The notes: generated by a model not told the origin, from the sequence alone. A DNA stretch of 64,000 nt from Ignavibacteria bacterium (GCA_016178595.1 JACOSY010000038.1:1-64000), one strand, 5' to 3'. Counted from the stretch's first letter, positions 1 to 10,544 are shown. Translations and numbers: made by a program.

Positions 1-77
1 AATGAACAAACTCTACACGTAACGACATGGCAGACACTGCTTTCCAGGGCATGAGCAACCTCCGTTTGATTGTTGAT

Positions 78-140
78 CATGTCCAAATAAGTGTTTACCA
101 TGTCTCCGAACAAGTGTTACCCATGTCCCCGGTCTGTACA
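78..140. mobile_element. Terminal repeats of a decayed or edge-cut insertion sequence
   Basis: Three imperfect tandem units built on ATGTCyCC...AAGTGTTACCC follow each other and finish in GGTCTGTACA at 131-140. Repeated transposase-binding-like units ending in a TGTACA tip are what one expects at the end of IS481/IS21-type elements, and the string CATGTCCCCGGTCTGTACA looks familiar from such ends; that family assignment is from memory. The body would lie to the left, mostly outside the window. No transposase reading frame is visible at 1-78, so this may be only a relic. Confidence 0.4.
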
Positions 141-291
141 CTATTAGGAGAGGATGGGAGGTGAGGTCTCGTTGAAAAGTGCGAGACCCCATCTGTAATC
201 TTCCCCTAAGAGGGGAAGATGAAAAAACATCACCCATAATTTCATGCGACTACCATGAACACCCTCTCCCTCGGCGATGAAGCAGCCTTTT

Positions 292-313
292 CCCCTCCTT
301 TGTTAAGGAGGGG
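292..313. repeat. GC-rich perfect hairpin
   Basis: CCCCTCCTT (292-300), loop TGTT, AAGGAGGGG (305-313): a 9-bp perfect stem. It lies in the gene-free left end and has no T-tract, so it is more like a REP-type palindrome than a terminator. Confidence 0.6.
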
Positions 314-392
314 TCGTCACGATTCGAAGAAGCGGGACGGGGGAGGTCAAGCTTTGATCATGCACCCCCTGACCGCCGACACGTCGGTGGTC

Positions 393-414
393 GTCCCCCT
401 TAACGAAGGGGGAC
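393..414. repeat. GC-rich perfect hairpin
   Basis: GTCCCCCTT (393-401), loop AACG, AAGGGGGAC (406-414): a 9-bp perfect stem of the same style as the hairpin at 292-313, without a T-tract. A shorter palindrome, CCGAC-AC-GTCGG, lies just before it. Confidence 0.6.
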
Positions 415-881
415 AAGAAAACAATGAGGACTTCTTGACATGAACACACTCCGCCTCGCCGATTGCCTGTACGTGCTGTCGAAGAATATCCCAATTATAT
501 TTACACTCTTCACTGCTGGTTTTGCTGCTCGCATCGCTTCACTCAAAAACTGTTCGACAGAACGGGCGCGGGAAGAACAGATTTCCCTGTTGTCCTGCAA
601 GCAGACGTTCGCTTCGCTCACGTCGTAGAACAGCGGGAAGGTACGCCACAAACGCGAATTCAAGTGGGAGCGGCACGAGAGCGTCATCATGAAAGGTTTT
701 CCCGAAACGTTTACGCTTTGGTCGTTGATGAAGTAGTCGTCGAGGGGATACGTTAACAACCCGGGCCGCCTCGAACATCAAGACCGGCTCCTCCTTGTCT
801 GGCAACTCCTTCCGTTTTTTTGTATTTTGTTTCAGTTTCCTCCAACCAGTAACTGATAACCGTTAACCAATAACCGCACGC

Positions 882-2444
882 ATGCAGCACAGCGAACTCA
901 TCCTCGTCCTCGATTTTGGCTCTCAGTACACGCAGCTCATTGCCCGCCGTGTGAGAGAACTTGGAGTCTATTCTGAGATTCATCCCTTCAATCTGTCGAT
1001 TGAAAAGATTCGTAAGTTGAAGCCGAAAGGAATTGTTCTGTCCGGCGGACCGTCGAGCGTTTACGCCCCGGATGCCCCGCACTCGTCGCAGGAGCTATTC
1101 AGTCTTGGAATTCCGATACTCGGAATCTGTTATGGTCTTCAAATGATCGCGTACCAGCTCGGTGGACAGGTCGATACGTCTGCCAGGCATGAGTACGGCT
1201 TTGCCGAAGTGCTGATCGATAATACCTCGGACCTCTTTGCCGGATTGAATGGCCCGATGAAGGAAGGACGAATGACAATTCCCGTGTGGATGAGTCACGG
1301 TGATGCACTCACCAAACTTCCCAGGGGTTTCGAGCCGATTGCGCACACGAACAACTCACCCATCTGTGCCATTCGCAATGTCGAAAAGAAAATTTACGGC
1401 GTGCAATTCCATCCCGAAGTCGTGCATACGGTACAAGGAAAGGAAATCCTTCGCAACTTCGTCTTCACGATCTGCGGTTGTCGGGGAGAATGGAATGCCG
1501 GGTCCATCATCGATGAGAAGGTCGAGGAAATCCGAACGGCGGTTGGCAGCAATAACGTTATCTGTGCACTCAGTGGCGGCGTCGATTCATCCGTCCTTGC
1601 CGTGCTTCTTCACAAAGCCATCGATGATCGGCTGTTTTGCATCCATATCAACAACGGCTTGATGCGGAAGGATGAGAGCGAGAAGGTTGTGAGGCTTTAT
1701 CGCGATTCATATCACTTCAACTTAGACCATGTCGATGCAAGCGATCTCTTTCTCGACCGGCTGAAAGATATTATCGATCCTGAGCAGAAGCGGAAGATTA
1801 TCGGTAAAGCCTTCATCGACATCTTCGAACAGGAAGCTAAAAAAATGAGTACCGTGAAGTTTCTCGCGCAAGGCACGCTCTATCCCGACGTCATCGAGTC
1901 TGCCTCATCGAAAGGACCCTCGCACACCATCAAGACACATCACAACGTCGGAGGATTGCCGGAGAAGATGAATTTCAAGCTCATCGAGCCGTTCCGCGAG
2001 TTGTTTAAGGATGAAGTGCGTGCAGTGGGACGAGAGCTGGGATTGCCGGAAGAGTTCATCACGAGGCACCCGTTCCCCGGTCCCGGACTTGCCGTGCGCA
2101 TCATGAGCGACATCACCAAGGAAAAACTTCGGATCGTCCGTGAGGCAGACGAAATATTCACTGAAGAAATCCGGAAGGCAGGATTGTACGAATCGCTCTG
2201 GCAGGCGTTCGCCGTGCTGTTGCCTGTACAGACAGTTGGGGTAATGGGAGACCAGCGTACGTATGACAATGTCGTCGCGCTCCGCGCTGTCCGGAGTCTC
2301 GATGGCATGACTGCCGATTGGGCGCAGCTTCCGCACGAGCTGCTTGCGAGAACGTCGAGCAGGATCGTGAACGAGGTCCGCGGCGTGAACCGCGTGGTCT
2401 ACGATATCAGTTCGAAGCCGCCGAGCACGATTGAGTGGGAATAA
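882..2444 (+). CDS. guaA: GMP synthase (glutamine-hydrolysing)
   Basis: Makes GMP from XMP, ATP and glutamine in the cytoplasm, the last step of guanine nucleotide synthesis. The 520-residue protein has the usual full length. The N-terminal class I glutamine amidotransferase has the nucleophile elbow GICYGLQ (Cys83) and the His-Glu pair in [10 protein letters not shown]. The ATP-pyrophosphatase domain has the P-loop LSGGVDSSV. The C-terminal dimerisation domain carries [12 protein letters not shown] and ends in the typical PPSTIEWE. The ATG at 882 starts precisely at the conserved N-terminus. It stands alone: the next gene runs the other way. Confidence 0.98.
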   Translation: MQHSELILVLDFGSQYTQLIARRVRELGVYSEIHPFNLSIEKIRKLKPKGIVLSGGPSSVYAPDAPHSSQELFSLGIPILGICYGLQMIAYQLGGQVDTSARHEYGFAEVLIDNTSDLFAGLNGPMKEGRMTIPVWMSHGDALTKLPRGFEPIAHTNNSPICAIRNVEKKIYGVQFHPEVVHTVQGKEILRNFVFTICGCRGEWNAGSIIDEKVEEIRTAVGSNNVICALSGGVDSSVLAVLLHKAIDDRLFCIHINNGLMRKDESEKVVRLYRDSYHFNLDHVDASDLFLDRLKDIIDPEQKRKIIGKAFIDIFEQEAKKMSTVKFLAQGTLYPDVIESASSKGPSHTIKTHHNVGGLPEKMNFKLIEPFRELFKDEVRAVGRELGLPEEFITRHPFPGPGLAVRIMSDITKEKLRIVREADEIFTEEIRKAGLYESLWQAFAVLLPVQTVGVMGDQRTYDNVVALRAVRSLDGMTADWAQLPHELLARTSSRIVNEVRGVNRVVYDISSKPPSTIEWE

Positions 2445-2520
2445 AACCCTCACCTTCGTCTGAGGGGTAGCTGTGCTACCGACCCTCCATCTCCCCGCGC
2501 TAATGGTCGGGCAGCAATGT

Positions 2521-2585
2521 CTGGGAGGGAGCTTCGCTCCCGACCGGCTTGTCGCTAATGGTCGGGAGTGGGAACTCCCTCCCAG
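2521..2585. repeat. Two inverted copies of the GGTCGGNAGTNGAACTNCC palindrome family
   Basis: One copy (2521-2545) is the reverse complement of the other (2560-2585); each is itself palindromic around GAACT/AGTTC or GAAGC/GCTTC. Relatives occur at 40990-41014, 41209-41233 and 43254-43278. They fill the gap between the convergent guaA and alpha-2-macroglobulin genes. The phrase GCTAATGGTCGGG also occurs twice here, near 2499 and 2555. Confidence 0.65.
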
Positions 2586-2612
2586 TCGGGCAGGTACATC
2601 CGGCATCACGCA

Positions 2613-5600
2613 TCATCGTATCACCGTCACCTTTTCTCCTCCGCTCGCCGAGTAGTAATCCGCATTGTACATCGCTTCGGCAGCGACGGGCGCGTAGTTG
2701 AACTCGCCGGCAGTGACGGCACGAACCATGTAATAAAACGACTGTATCTGATTGGCGGAATAGAAGTTCGTGTAGAGATTGATCCTATCGTCACGAATGT
2801 CCATGTACATCGGCAAGGTGGGATTCTTAATGAAGGAATAGTTTGTTTGCTCGGTGAGCCTTGGGTTTTCAATCTCGAATCCGGCTGGAAGGAGATCGGT
2901 GATCGCAACATTGCTGATCTCATTCACACTCGATGTGAGTGAGAGCTTGACGATGATGAGATCATTTTGCTTCATCGTGCTGAGGTTGGCGGGCTGACCT
3001 GTTCGTGTGAAAAACTCCCGGCGAATCTTCAGATTCCTGTCTTCGACTTTGATCTTGCCGTCAGTTCGAATTCCTTCCGTCACGAGCGAGTAGTATACCC
3101 GTCCGTCCCCCGTCATCGAGATTGTCACTTTTTTCCCGAATGGATCGATGTCGATCTTCTGGTTACCGCCTTTATACGCATACTCTTTCGATCCGACCTG
3201 TATCGTTCCTTCAACCTTCGCATTCGAGGCACGCCGCGCCGCCTTCCCGAATGCGAGCAGCGTAAATGCATTATCCTGCGTGCTGTACCAGCGATAGCTG
3301 TGGTATGTCTTCGATAGGTATTCCATGTAGAGCGGGATGTTGGCGTTGTCGTAGTCGGTTTCGAGCAGCACGTTGAGAATGATGGCGTTGGCACGAATGG
3401 GAGAATCGAACGTGTTGCCCGATTCCCGAAGAGATTCTTCGGTGACGAACTGCGGCGGCAGGAGCTCGAGCGAAGTTTTTCGATCGCCGCTGAGGGCGAA
3501 TGCCCCGGAGAGAAGTACCTGCGTGTCCGTCGTCAGGAGTCCACGCTCGCTCCTGTAGAAATTCATCAGCGCCTTCTCCGGCTGGCCGGCAAGCGCGAGC
3601 ACGTAGAGCGCATAGATCGACGTCTTATCAGCGATGCGTTTGACCGTTACCTTTTGTCCGGGACCGTAGTAATAGTAGTCGACTGTTTTTTTGCTCCGTG
3701 CGATTGTCGTTATCGCGTTCAGCGCCGACTTGAGAACTCCTTCCGAAACTGCGTAACCGGCTTTCTTTGCCTCCAGCAAAAAGTGTGTTGCGTAGACGGT
3801 CGACCAGCCGTTCGCATAATCGCCGCCGGGCCAGTAGGAAAACCCTCCATCCGGCATCTGCATCGACGTAACTTTCATGATTGCTTCGTTCACGAAATAC
3901 GTTGGACTGCCGGAGTTCAGGATGGTTGGATCGAGGATTGCTGCAATATCCCGCAAGTAAATTTGCGGGAATGCTTTCGACGTCGTTTGTTCCAGACATC
4001 CGTGCGGGTAACCGACGAGATACTTCAACTCCTTGGCGAAGTTTGCAACCGGATAGGGACTCAGCGTGATATACGCTTTCCGTCCAAAGTTCAGGTAGGC
4101 ATTGGTGACGTCGTGTGAAACGGAATTGCCCGCGTCGATGAAGTCGCTGATGGCTTCAGCCTGGAAAGGTGAGGTAGGACGGATCGGCAGCTCAGTGATC
4201 GATTCCAGATTCTCACCAAACGCATTCGTCTTCACTTTCACAATCGCTTTCCCAATCTGGTTCGTCGAAGCAAGAGAGACGGCAGCGTAACGTTCCTGAT
4301 TCGCACCGACCTCAAGTGATGCCGTCTTTGCGAGCGCGACAACTCCGCCCTCCGTTTCAATGTCGAACGAGAGCTTCGTCGGTTTGTCCGTCGTGTTGAA
4401 AGCGGTGATCGGCATCGTGATCGTGTCGTTCGGACTCAGGAACCGTGGAAGAGCGGGGGTGATGACGATCGGATCGGCAACTTTCATCCCGCGCTGTGAC
4501 GACCCAAAGCGATCACCCTTATAAGCAAGCGCCATCAGGCGAAGCTCGCCGTTAAATTCCGGCACGTCGAGCGTGACATTTGCATTGCCGTTCGCATCCG
4601 ACTTCAGAATACCTGACCAGATCGCAAGCGGCTTGAAGCGCTGCACACCGAGCGGATTCGTGCGTTTCGCGATAGCTTCATCGCTTCCGCCCGTGCTGCT
4701 CTTCGCCGGTTCCGGCAACAGGTGCTTGAAGAAATCGAACGTTTCCGTCTCAAGCGCTTTCTTCTGGTAGAAGTAACCATACGGATCCGGTGTTCGGAAA
4801 TTCTTCACCTGGCAAATTCCTTCATCAACTGCTGCGAGCGTCACGAAGACATTCTGCTCTTGTCCAACATTTACGGTCACGACCTGCTTCGTCTTCGGTC
4901 GGATCTTCTCGGGCGCACTGATGTTCACCCCGATCTTGTTGGATGGCTTCTCGACAACTAACGGTGCGATGCCATGACCTGCCAGGAGCGGTATGTTCAA
5001 ATCGTTGATCTTCCTGAAGAGCACCGCAGTGACATACACATTCGGCAGGAATCTCTCTTCGACGGGAATATCCATCGAGGCGGAATTGTTCACAACGTCC
5101 ACGTAGCGATAACTGTAGACTTGGTTCCGCTCGACTGTCACAAGCATTTTTCCGCTGAATGGAGTTTGGAAAAGAATCTTCGCCGTTCTCCCGGGTGCAT
5201 AGACAGAATCGTCGAAGACAATCTGCACGCGCGCTTCCGGATCGACCTGGAAAGAGGTAATATCGGACGTTCCCCAACTGTAGGCATAGAAAAAGAATTG
5301 ATTGTATCCGCTGTCGTCAACTTTCGATACACGAACCACATATTCACCCGAGCGCGGAACGCTATAGGTATACGCAAGCGGCTGCGCGCCGAGTGTTACA
5401 ACTTCGCTCTTCTCCGTCATCTCCTGTCGTTCGGAGACGTAGCGCAGCGTATTATCGTTCCCATGCCGGCGCAGGATAGAGTGCCACTCGTAGCGGATGA
5501 TATCGACCTTCGCCTTGAATCCGATGATTGGCTTGTCCGATGGATCAACGGCAATCAGCTCGAGCTTTCGTGTGGAGTTCGGACTGATGTAGTAGTCGTT

Positions 5601-8057
5601 CTCGGTCTTGATGCCGATGAAGTAGTCTTTCGGATAGATGGTCGTCTGTGCGAGCTGGTACACTGGACGTCCTGACTCGTCGAAGACCGCCACACGGCCG
5701 CGTGCTCGAAGAAGTCCTGAAGAAGTCAGATCCTCGGGTAGCGGAAACTCGATCGTGGCTGTTCCTTCTGCATCTGTCTTTCCGTTCACGAGGTAGGGCG
5801 TGCCGGAATAGTTCTTCGCGCCTTCATCACTGAAACGGAAATTCGAAAAACTCTTCGACACGTATGGTATGATGTTGAACGATCCTTCGAACTCGTAATG
5901 ACGATTGGCTGCCGGCGGCCCGAAGAAGTTGAGTGCGAGCAGATGATACGTCAGCTTCTCGCCGGGCTTTGCAGTTGCCTGCGATGGCTTGAGATTGACC
6001 TTCAACCGATCGGGAACGAAGTCTTCGACGCTCACGCTGTTACTCGTCAAATAGAGATCATTGCCCGTGTAGAGTGTAATTTGATACGATCCCGTTTGTG
6101 CTGACGAAAGTGTTTGATAGCTTGTCTCGAAGGAGCCTTGTTCGTTCAGCGTGTGCTGTAATTCGTTTACAACAGTGCCGCGCGGATTCATGATCTTCAC
6201 CTTCACAGGCATTCCTGCCGGAAGCGGATTCGAGAGATTCCGAATAATACCGGAAATGTACATCTTCTCGCCCGGCCGATAGATGTTGCGATCGCCGTAG
6301 AGGAAGGAATCGTACATGTTGGGCGAATCATGTTTGCCGGAAGCATCGAAGCGAGATGTCTCAAGGCGATAGTCTTCCAAGTTGATGAAGTTGAAGTCGT
6401 TTCCTTGCTCGGCAGTTACGAGTTTGAGATCGAAATCATTCTGTACTTCCTGCCAATGACTGAAGCGAACGACGCCGTCGCCGTCTGATTTGCCGGCGGC
6501 AATAATCTGGTTGTTCGTTGATATCAGATTGATCGTGACGCCGGAGAGCGGCTCGGTTGTCTCCAGGCTCGTAGCGAAGACAAGAAGCTCGTCACTGCTC
6601 TGCTTTACGATCAGGCCGATGTTCGACATCGAAACAAGCTTTGCGGTGGAGCGCCACGGTTCCGCCGGGCTTGCGATCTCCACTACGAAGAAACCTTTGT
6701 AATCCGTTCTGATGTACGTAGACATATCCAGAAGCGTCGCGGCTTCCTGGTTGGCAACGTTCTTTACCGGGATTGAATCATAACTCAACTGGCGGCCGAA
6801 GTTACCAACGGAGTAACGAAACTTGCGTGTGTACCCGTGGCTATAGCCTTCTCCCTCATCTCCTCCTTCATCATTATACTCGTATGAATAGTCGTAGTGG
6901 CGTCCACTCTCAAGGAAGAAGACGAGATTGTTCTGGAAGATTTGACTCACGCGGACGGAAATCTTGTTGAGGTTGACGCTTTTCAGCTCGAGTTTCTTCT
7001 GTCCGGCTAAGAGCATGTATTGCCCCGACGAAGAGGCAAAGCGGAACGATGGCTTGATATTACCGATGATAATATCGGCTTCGTAATCGTTCTGCGTTTT
7101 TGCCTGGAGGACGCTCTCGAGTCCTTTCTTGATGAGAAGATGGAACGACATGCCCGGCTCAAACTTGCCGCGCAGTGTCAAACTTTGCCGGTCGCCTTCG
7201 AGCGTGTAGTTGCGCGAGGGTTGCAGCACGATGAATTGTCGTGCCGAAGCCGAATCAATCTCCTGCGACGTTTTGATGGTGATCCATCCGTTCGCGCCGT
7301 CGAGGCCGAAGTCGTGTCCATAGATCTTCAATTCTTCGATGCCCGGAAGCTTGAACTCGAAGGGACGATCGGTGCGGATGCGCGTGTTCGTCTGGGTGGA
7401 TGTAAGCTGCGCATCGAAATCGACTTTGATGACTTTCGCCTTTTCGGTCTGATCCACAGTGCCGATCTCAATCGGGATGACTCGATCTGCTTGCGATGAT
7501 ACTGTCGTAATCGTCTGCAGCTGGTTATCGATCGTTACTTTGATGAACTTCCCGACATCGGTGGGATTGACAGCGTACGTGAACTCTACGTTGCCCCTGA
7601 TGCCGATCTTTCGTTTCTCGCCCAGACGATCGTAAAAGAACTCCACGGTTTTCATGTAGAAGCTTTCCGTCGAAAACATGAATTCATCCTGCCCGGTAAA
7701 CGACTTTGCCCCGGACATCGTTTGCAGCAGCGTCGTATTGATCTTTCCCCTGATCTTCGCATCGCCAGGGAAACCTTCATCCGGACTGAACAAGAGTGTC
7801 GACGAATCCTGCCAGGAGAACTTGCCCGGGATTGGAGGAGTGAACTCGATGAACGGCGTCTCCGTCCAGAGGTTCACAGAATCCTGCTTGACAACGGCAC
7901 GCGAGAATTTCAGTACAATAACCGTGTCGGTCCGGATCGTGCCGGTGGGAAGGGAAGAGCTAATTTGCAGTGTGTCGGCTTCCCGTTTGCCGCAGGAAGA
8001 TAAGAACACAAGCGCAGCGAGCATGATGGTAATGATGAGCAAATGACGATCTACCAT
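2613..8057 (-). CDS. Bacterial alpha-2-macroglobulin lipoprotein (YfhM/MagD type)
   Basis: A very large (1814 residues) envelope protein that in this family traps attacking proteases through a reactive thioester. It starts with a lipoprotein signal ending LSSC (lipid Cys22). A long string of beta-sandwich MG domains follows, then the bait and thioester regions. The thioester motif is intact: GCLEQ with Cys1354. E. coli YfhM is somewhat shorter (about 1650). It lies 39 bp downstream of the penicillin-binding protein 1C gene on the same strand, the standard partnership for this type of macroglobulin, thought to guard the cell when the wall is breached. Family and pairing are clear; the actual proteases it meets are unknown. 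Confidence 0.95.
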   Translation of the reverse strand: MVDRHLLIITIMLAALVFLSSCGKREADTLQISSSLPTGTIRTDTVIVLKFSRAVVKQDSVNLWTETPFIEFTPPIPGKFSWQDSSTLLFSPDEGFPGDAKIRGKINTTLLQTMSGAKSFTGQDEFMFSTESFYMKTVEFFYDRLGEKRKIGIRGNVEFTYAVNPTDVGKFIKVTIDNQLQTITTVSSQADRVIPIEIGTVDQTEKAKVIKVDFDAQLTSTQTNTRIRTDRPFEFKLPGIEELKIYGHDFGLDGANGWITIKTSQEIDSASARQFIVLQPSRNYTLEGDRQSLTLRGKFEPGMSFHLLIKKGLESVLQAKTQNDYEADIIIGNIKPSFRFASSSGQYMLLAGQKKLELKSVNLNKISVRVSQIFQNNLVFFLESGRHYDYSYEYNDEGGDEGEGYSHGYTRKFRYSVGNFGRQLSYDSIPVKNVANQEAATLLDMSTYIRTDYKGFFVVEIASPAEPWRSTAKLVSMSNIGLIVKQSSDELLVFATSLETTEPLSGVTINLISTNNQIIAAGKSDGDGVVRFSHWQEVQNDFDLKLVTAEQGNDFNFINLEDYRLETSRFDASGKHDSPNMYDSFLYGDRNIYRPGEKMYISGIIRNLSNPLPAGMPVKVKIMNPRGTVVNELQHTLNEQGSFETSYQTLSSAQTGSYQITLYTGNDLYLTSNSVSVEDFVPDRLKVNLKPSQATAKPGEKLTYHLLALNFFGPPAANRHYEFEGSFNIIPYVSKSFSNFRFSDEGAKNYSGTPYLVNGKTDAEGTATIEFPLPEDLTSSGLLRARGRVAVFDESGRPVYQLAQTTIYPKDYFIGIKTENDYYISPNSTRKLELIAVDPSDKPIIGFKAKVDIIRYEWHSILRRHGNDNTLRYVSERQEMTEKSEVVTLGAQPLAYTYSVPRSGEYVVRVSKVDDSGYNQFFFYAYSWGTSDITSFQVDPEARVQIVFDDSVYAPGRTAKILFQTPFSGKMLVTVERNQVYSYRYVDVVNNSASMDIPVEERFLPNVYVTAVLFRKINDLNIPLLAGHGIAPLVVEKPSNKIGVNISAPEKIRPKTKQVVTVNVGQEQNVFVTLAAVDEGICQVKNFRTPDPYGYFYQKKALETETFDFFKHLLPEPAKSSTGGSDEAIAKRTNPLGVQRFKPLAIWSGILKSDANGNANVTLDVPEFNGELRLMALAYKGDRFGSSQRGMKVADPIVITPALPRFLSPNDTITMPITAFNTTDKPTKLSFDIETEGGVVALAKTASLEVGANQERYAAVSLASTNQIGKAIVKVKTNAFGENLESITELPIRPTSPFQAEAISDFIDAGNSVSHDVTNAYLNFGRKAYITLSPYPVANFAKELKYLVGYPHGCLEQTTSKAFPQIYLRDIAAILDPTILNSGSPTYFVNEAIMKVTSMQMPDGGFSYWPGGDYANGWSTVYATHFLLEAKKAGYAVSEGVLKSALNAITTIARSKKTVDYYYYGPGQKVTVKRIADKTSIYALYVLALAGQPEKALMNFYRSERGLLTTDTQVLLSGAFALSGDRKTSLELLPPQFVTEESLRESGNTFDSPIRANAIILNVLLETDYDNANIPLYMEYLSKTYHSYRWYSTQDNAFTLLAFGKAARRASNAKVEGTIQVGSKEYAYKGGNQKIDIDPFGKKVTISMTGDGRVYYSLVTEGIRTDGKIKVEDRNLKIRREFFTRTGQPANLSTMKQNDLIIVKLSLTSSVNEISNVAITDLLPAGFEIENPRLTEQTNYSFIKNPTLPMYMDIRDDRINLYTNFYSANQIQSFYYMVRAVTAGEFNYAPVAAEAMYNADYYSASGGEKVTVIR

Positions 8058-8096
8058 GAATGATTTTCCTTCCAGCAGTAAGAAATGGTTAAAGCG

Positions 8097-10490
8097 TTAC
8101 AAGGCATAGTTAATGTTGATTTTTACAGATGACGTCCTTCCCTTCTCATCCATGCAAGTAATTTTGTGCTCGCCCTTGTCGATCGGGATGAGAAGCTTTT
8201 GGTTTGCCTTCTCGCGTGTGAGGAAACGATCGTCAAGGTACCAGATGTGCTCATGTACGTCGAGCCCTGAGTTTGCTTGCAAACAAATTTTTTGTTCTGA
8301 TGAGACGAGGAAATACGTCATGTCCTGCGATGGGCTCATAATCTTCGGACCTTGTCCTGCAAAGACGCGGGTACATTGTACGTTATGCGGCGGCGCGGAG
8401 TGGTAGCTCCTGCCGATCGCATTCCAAAAGTTGAACAACTCCGGTGGATACTCTTGAAGCGTGACGATCTTGTACTCATGTCCTCCGAGGCACGAGGGAC
8501 AGTACTGCACCTTCCCGTCTCGTGAAACCGTGTACCCCCGGTCGATGTCGCAAAAGCGGTTGAGTGTGTGTCTTACTGAATAATAATCGTCGATGACATG
8601 GATACATCGTTCTGTAGGAACGAGTCCGCTATTGGCACACACCTCACGAATCAGTACATCGCCTGGCTGAGGAAGAATCGATTTCTGATTTCCTGTGGAG
8701 ATCGAGTTGAAAATGTCGATCAGCAGGGGAGCGGCAGCTTTCCCGCCGGTGACGTTTGGATTGCCGCGGTGCGTGACATTGCCAACCCACACGCCGACCG
8801 TATACTCCGACGAATAGCCGATCGCCCATGCGTCGCGTCGTCCATAACTCGTGCCGGTTTTGAATGCAACTTTGGGGAGATTCAGTGACGACTCGAAGTT
8901 GTTCGGCAAGTCCGGGCGATCGAGTCCGGAAAGGATATCGGTCACCATGTACGCTGCAGATGGACTGAAGACTTGTTTCAGGCGGAGCGTGTCGGTCGAC
9001 GATCGCTTCATAAAACTCGGCTCGATAAAGTTCCCGCTTGATGGAAAGGATGTGTACGCTGCGGTCAACTCCTCCAACGTTACTCCACATCCTCCGAGAA
9101 TTACGCTGAGGCCGAGCTTTTCCTTTTGCTGCTGGAGAGCATTGAATCCGGCATTCGAGATGAATGCAAGAAATGGCTGCACACCGGTCTCGCGAAGCAG
9201 CCGAACCATCGGCACGTTGAGAGATCGCCGGAGCGCTTCGTCGAGGTACACAAGCCCGGAGTATTTGCCGTCATAATTCTCTGCGGTGAATCCTTCGGCA
9301 TCATAAGGGACATCGAGGAGACGTGTCTTCGGTGTTAGCACGCCGTTGTCCATTTGCATCGCGACGAGGAAGGGCTTCAGCGTCGAGCCGGGCGAGCGAA
9401 GCGCTTTGACGGCATCGACCTGACCGCGGGCACTCACATCGTCGAAGTTTTCCGAACCGACATACGCGATAATTTCTTCGGTTCGATTGCTGATGACAAG
9501 CGCGGCGCTATTCTGCACGCCGTGGAATTTCCATTCTCGCAAGTTGTTCGAAAGCAGGGCTTCGACCGTTCGTTGTACCCGTAAATCAAGTGAGCCATGA
9601 ATCTCGTGTTCTTTCGGAAATTTCTCTTTGAGACGCAGGCAATAGTGTGGTGCTGCAATCGGTAGTGTTCTTCTGTTGGCTTGTGCCGATGTCTGCGCGA
9701 TGATCGCCGAATCCTGTCGGGTAAAAATTCCGGTCAGAATAAAAGGACGTGCTCGATGGAGGCGTTCTTCATAGAGTCTCGCAGCATTTCGATCGGGCCG
9801 TAAGTCGTTTGGATCGTTGGGGATAAGGATGAGGTCAAAGAGTTGGGCGATGTTCAATCGCTCAAGTGGAGTTTGGTAGTACAGAAGCGAAGCCGACTTC
9901 AGCCCTTCAACATTTCCTCCGAGAGGAACCATCGAGAGATACATTTCCAGAATTTCATTCTTTGAATATTTGCACTCGAGCTGAAATGCGCGAAAGATCT
10001 CCACGAGCTTATTGAAATATGTTCGCTCCTTGGGTTCCAGCATCCGGGCAACCTGCATTGTAATGGTCGACGCGCCGGATACTCTCTTGCCGCGAATGAT
10101 GTTCCGAGCAAGCGCCCGTGCGACGGAAAATGGATTGACGCCGGGATGATAGTAGAAATACTTGTCTTCCTTCTTGATAAGGATTCTTCGTAGCTTTTCG
10201 GGAATCTCATTCGGGGACGTTCTCAATCGCCAGATGTTGTCTATCGCAAGGTATGCGGTGAGCAGTTTACCATGCCGATCATAGATCACCATTGAGTACG
10301 GTTTCGACGGAGGAAGCGGGAAGAGGTGTGAGAGAATAACAAAACTCAGCACGATCGCGAGGAGCGAGCAAAGAAAAAACAGTGCGAGTGATCTCCCGTA
10401 TTTCATCAGCGCTGGTAGTATAGACTTTTTCGACGGAAATGTCAACTGCCCGATCGGTTTGGTACCACTCGTCAACCTCCTGATCGTCAT
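8097..10490 (-). CDS. pbpC: Penicillin-binding protein 1C (bifunctional peptidoglycan synthase)
   Basis: Polymerises and may cross-link peptidoglycan at the outer face of the inner membrane. One membrane anchor lies at about residues 33-57. The GT51 glycosyltransferase follows, with catalytic KKEDKYFYYHPG (Glu108) and the SGASTITMQVARM motif. The penicillin-binding transpeptidase domain has S369-TLK, SLN and the KTGTS box. The C-terminus carries the Cys-containing extension of the PBP1C family (biPBP_C). The start is uncertain: neither the ATG at 10490 nor the internal ATG at 10406, just before the hydrophobic segment, has a clear ribosome binding site. It sits between the transglutaminase-like gene (54 bp upstream) and the macroglobulin gene. 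Confidence 0.95.
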   Translation of the reverse strand: MTIRRLTSGTKPIGQLTFPSKKSILPALMKYGRSLALFFLCSLLAIVLSFVILSHLFPLPPSKPYSMVIYDRHGKLLTAYLAIDNIWRLRTSPNEIPEKLRRILIKKEDKYFYYHPGVNPFSVARALARNIIRGKRVSGASTITMQVARMLEPKERTYFNKLVEIFRAFQLECKYSKNEILEMYLSMVPLGGNVEGLKSASLLYYQTPLERLNIAQLFDLILIPNDPNDLRPDRNAARLYEERLHRARPFILTGIFTRQDSAIIAQTSAQANRRTLPIAAPHYCLRLKEKFPKEHEIHGSLDLRVQRTVEALLSNNLREWKFHGVQNSAALVISNRTEEIIAYVGSENFDDVSARGQVDAVKALRSPGSTLKPFLVAMQMDNGVLTPKTRLLDVPYDAEGFTAENYDGKYSGLVYLDEALRRSLNVPMVRLLRETGVQPFLAFISNAGFNALQQQKEKLGLSVILGGCGVTLEELTAAYTSFPSSGNFIEPSFMKRSSTDTLRLKQVFSPSAAYMVTDILSGLDRPDLPNNFESSLNLPKVAFKTGTSYGRRDAWAIGYSSEYTVGVWVGNVTHRGNPNVTGGKAAAPLLIDIFNSISTGNQKSILPQPGDVLIREVCANSGLVPTERCIHVIDDYYSVRHTLNRFCDIDRGYTVSRDGKVQYCPSCLGGHEYKIVTLQEYPPELFNFWNAIGRSYHSAPPHNVQCTRVFAGQGPKIMSPSQDMTYFLVSSEQKICLQANSGLDVHEHIWYLDDRFLTREKANQKLLIPIDKGEHKITCMDEKGRTSSVKININYAL

Positions 10491-10544
10491 CGGCTTGAGA
10501 CACTCTGGCGGGAGAAGGAAGAAAAACGAATGATTCGGAGAAGC

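Larger units (their letters stand above)
1..881. other. Non-coding or decayed stretch upstream of guaA
   Basis: I see no convincing gene here. Open frames on both strands overlap one another, have no ribosome binding sites and resemble no family I know. The stretch holds an insertion-sequence-end-like repeat (78-140), two perfect GC-rich hairpins (292-313 and 393-414), and two related short segments near 253-287 and 437-470, both starting CATGAACAC. The last 30 bases before guaA are a low-complexity run built from AACCGTTAACCAATAACC-like units. It looks like a graveyard of mobile or repeat DNA rather than a regulatory leader. Confidence 0.6.

Noticed and set aside
400-759. Minus-strand frame of 119 codons (and overlapping plus-strand frames at 440-756)
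   Set aside because: Somewhat protein-like but without a ribosome binding site or family resemblance, in a repeat-filled stretch; not strong enough to call a gene or a pseudogene.
1905-2609. A 234-codon minus-strand frame opposite guaA
   Set aside because: Shadow of the guaA C-terminal part; no motif and no ribosome binding site.
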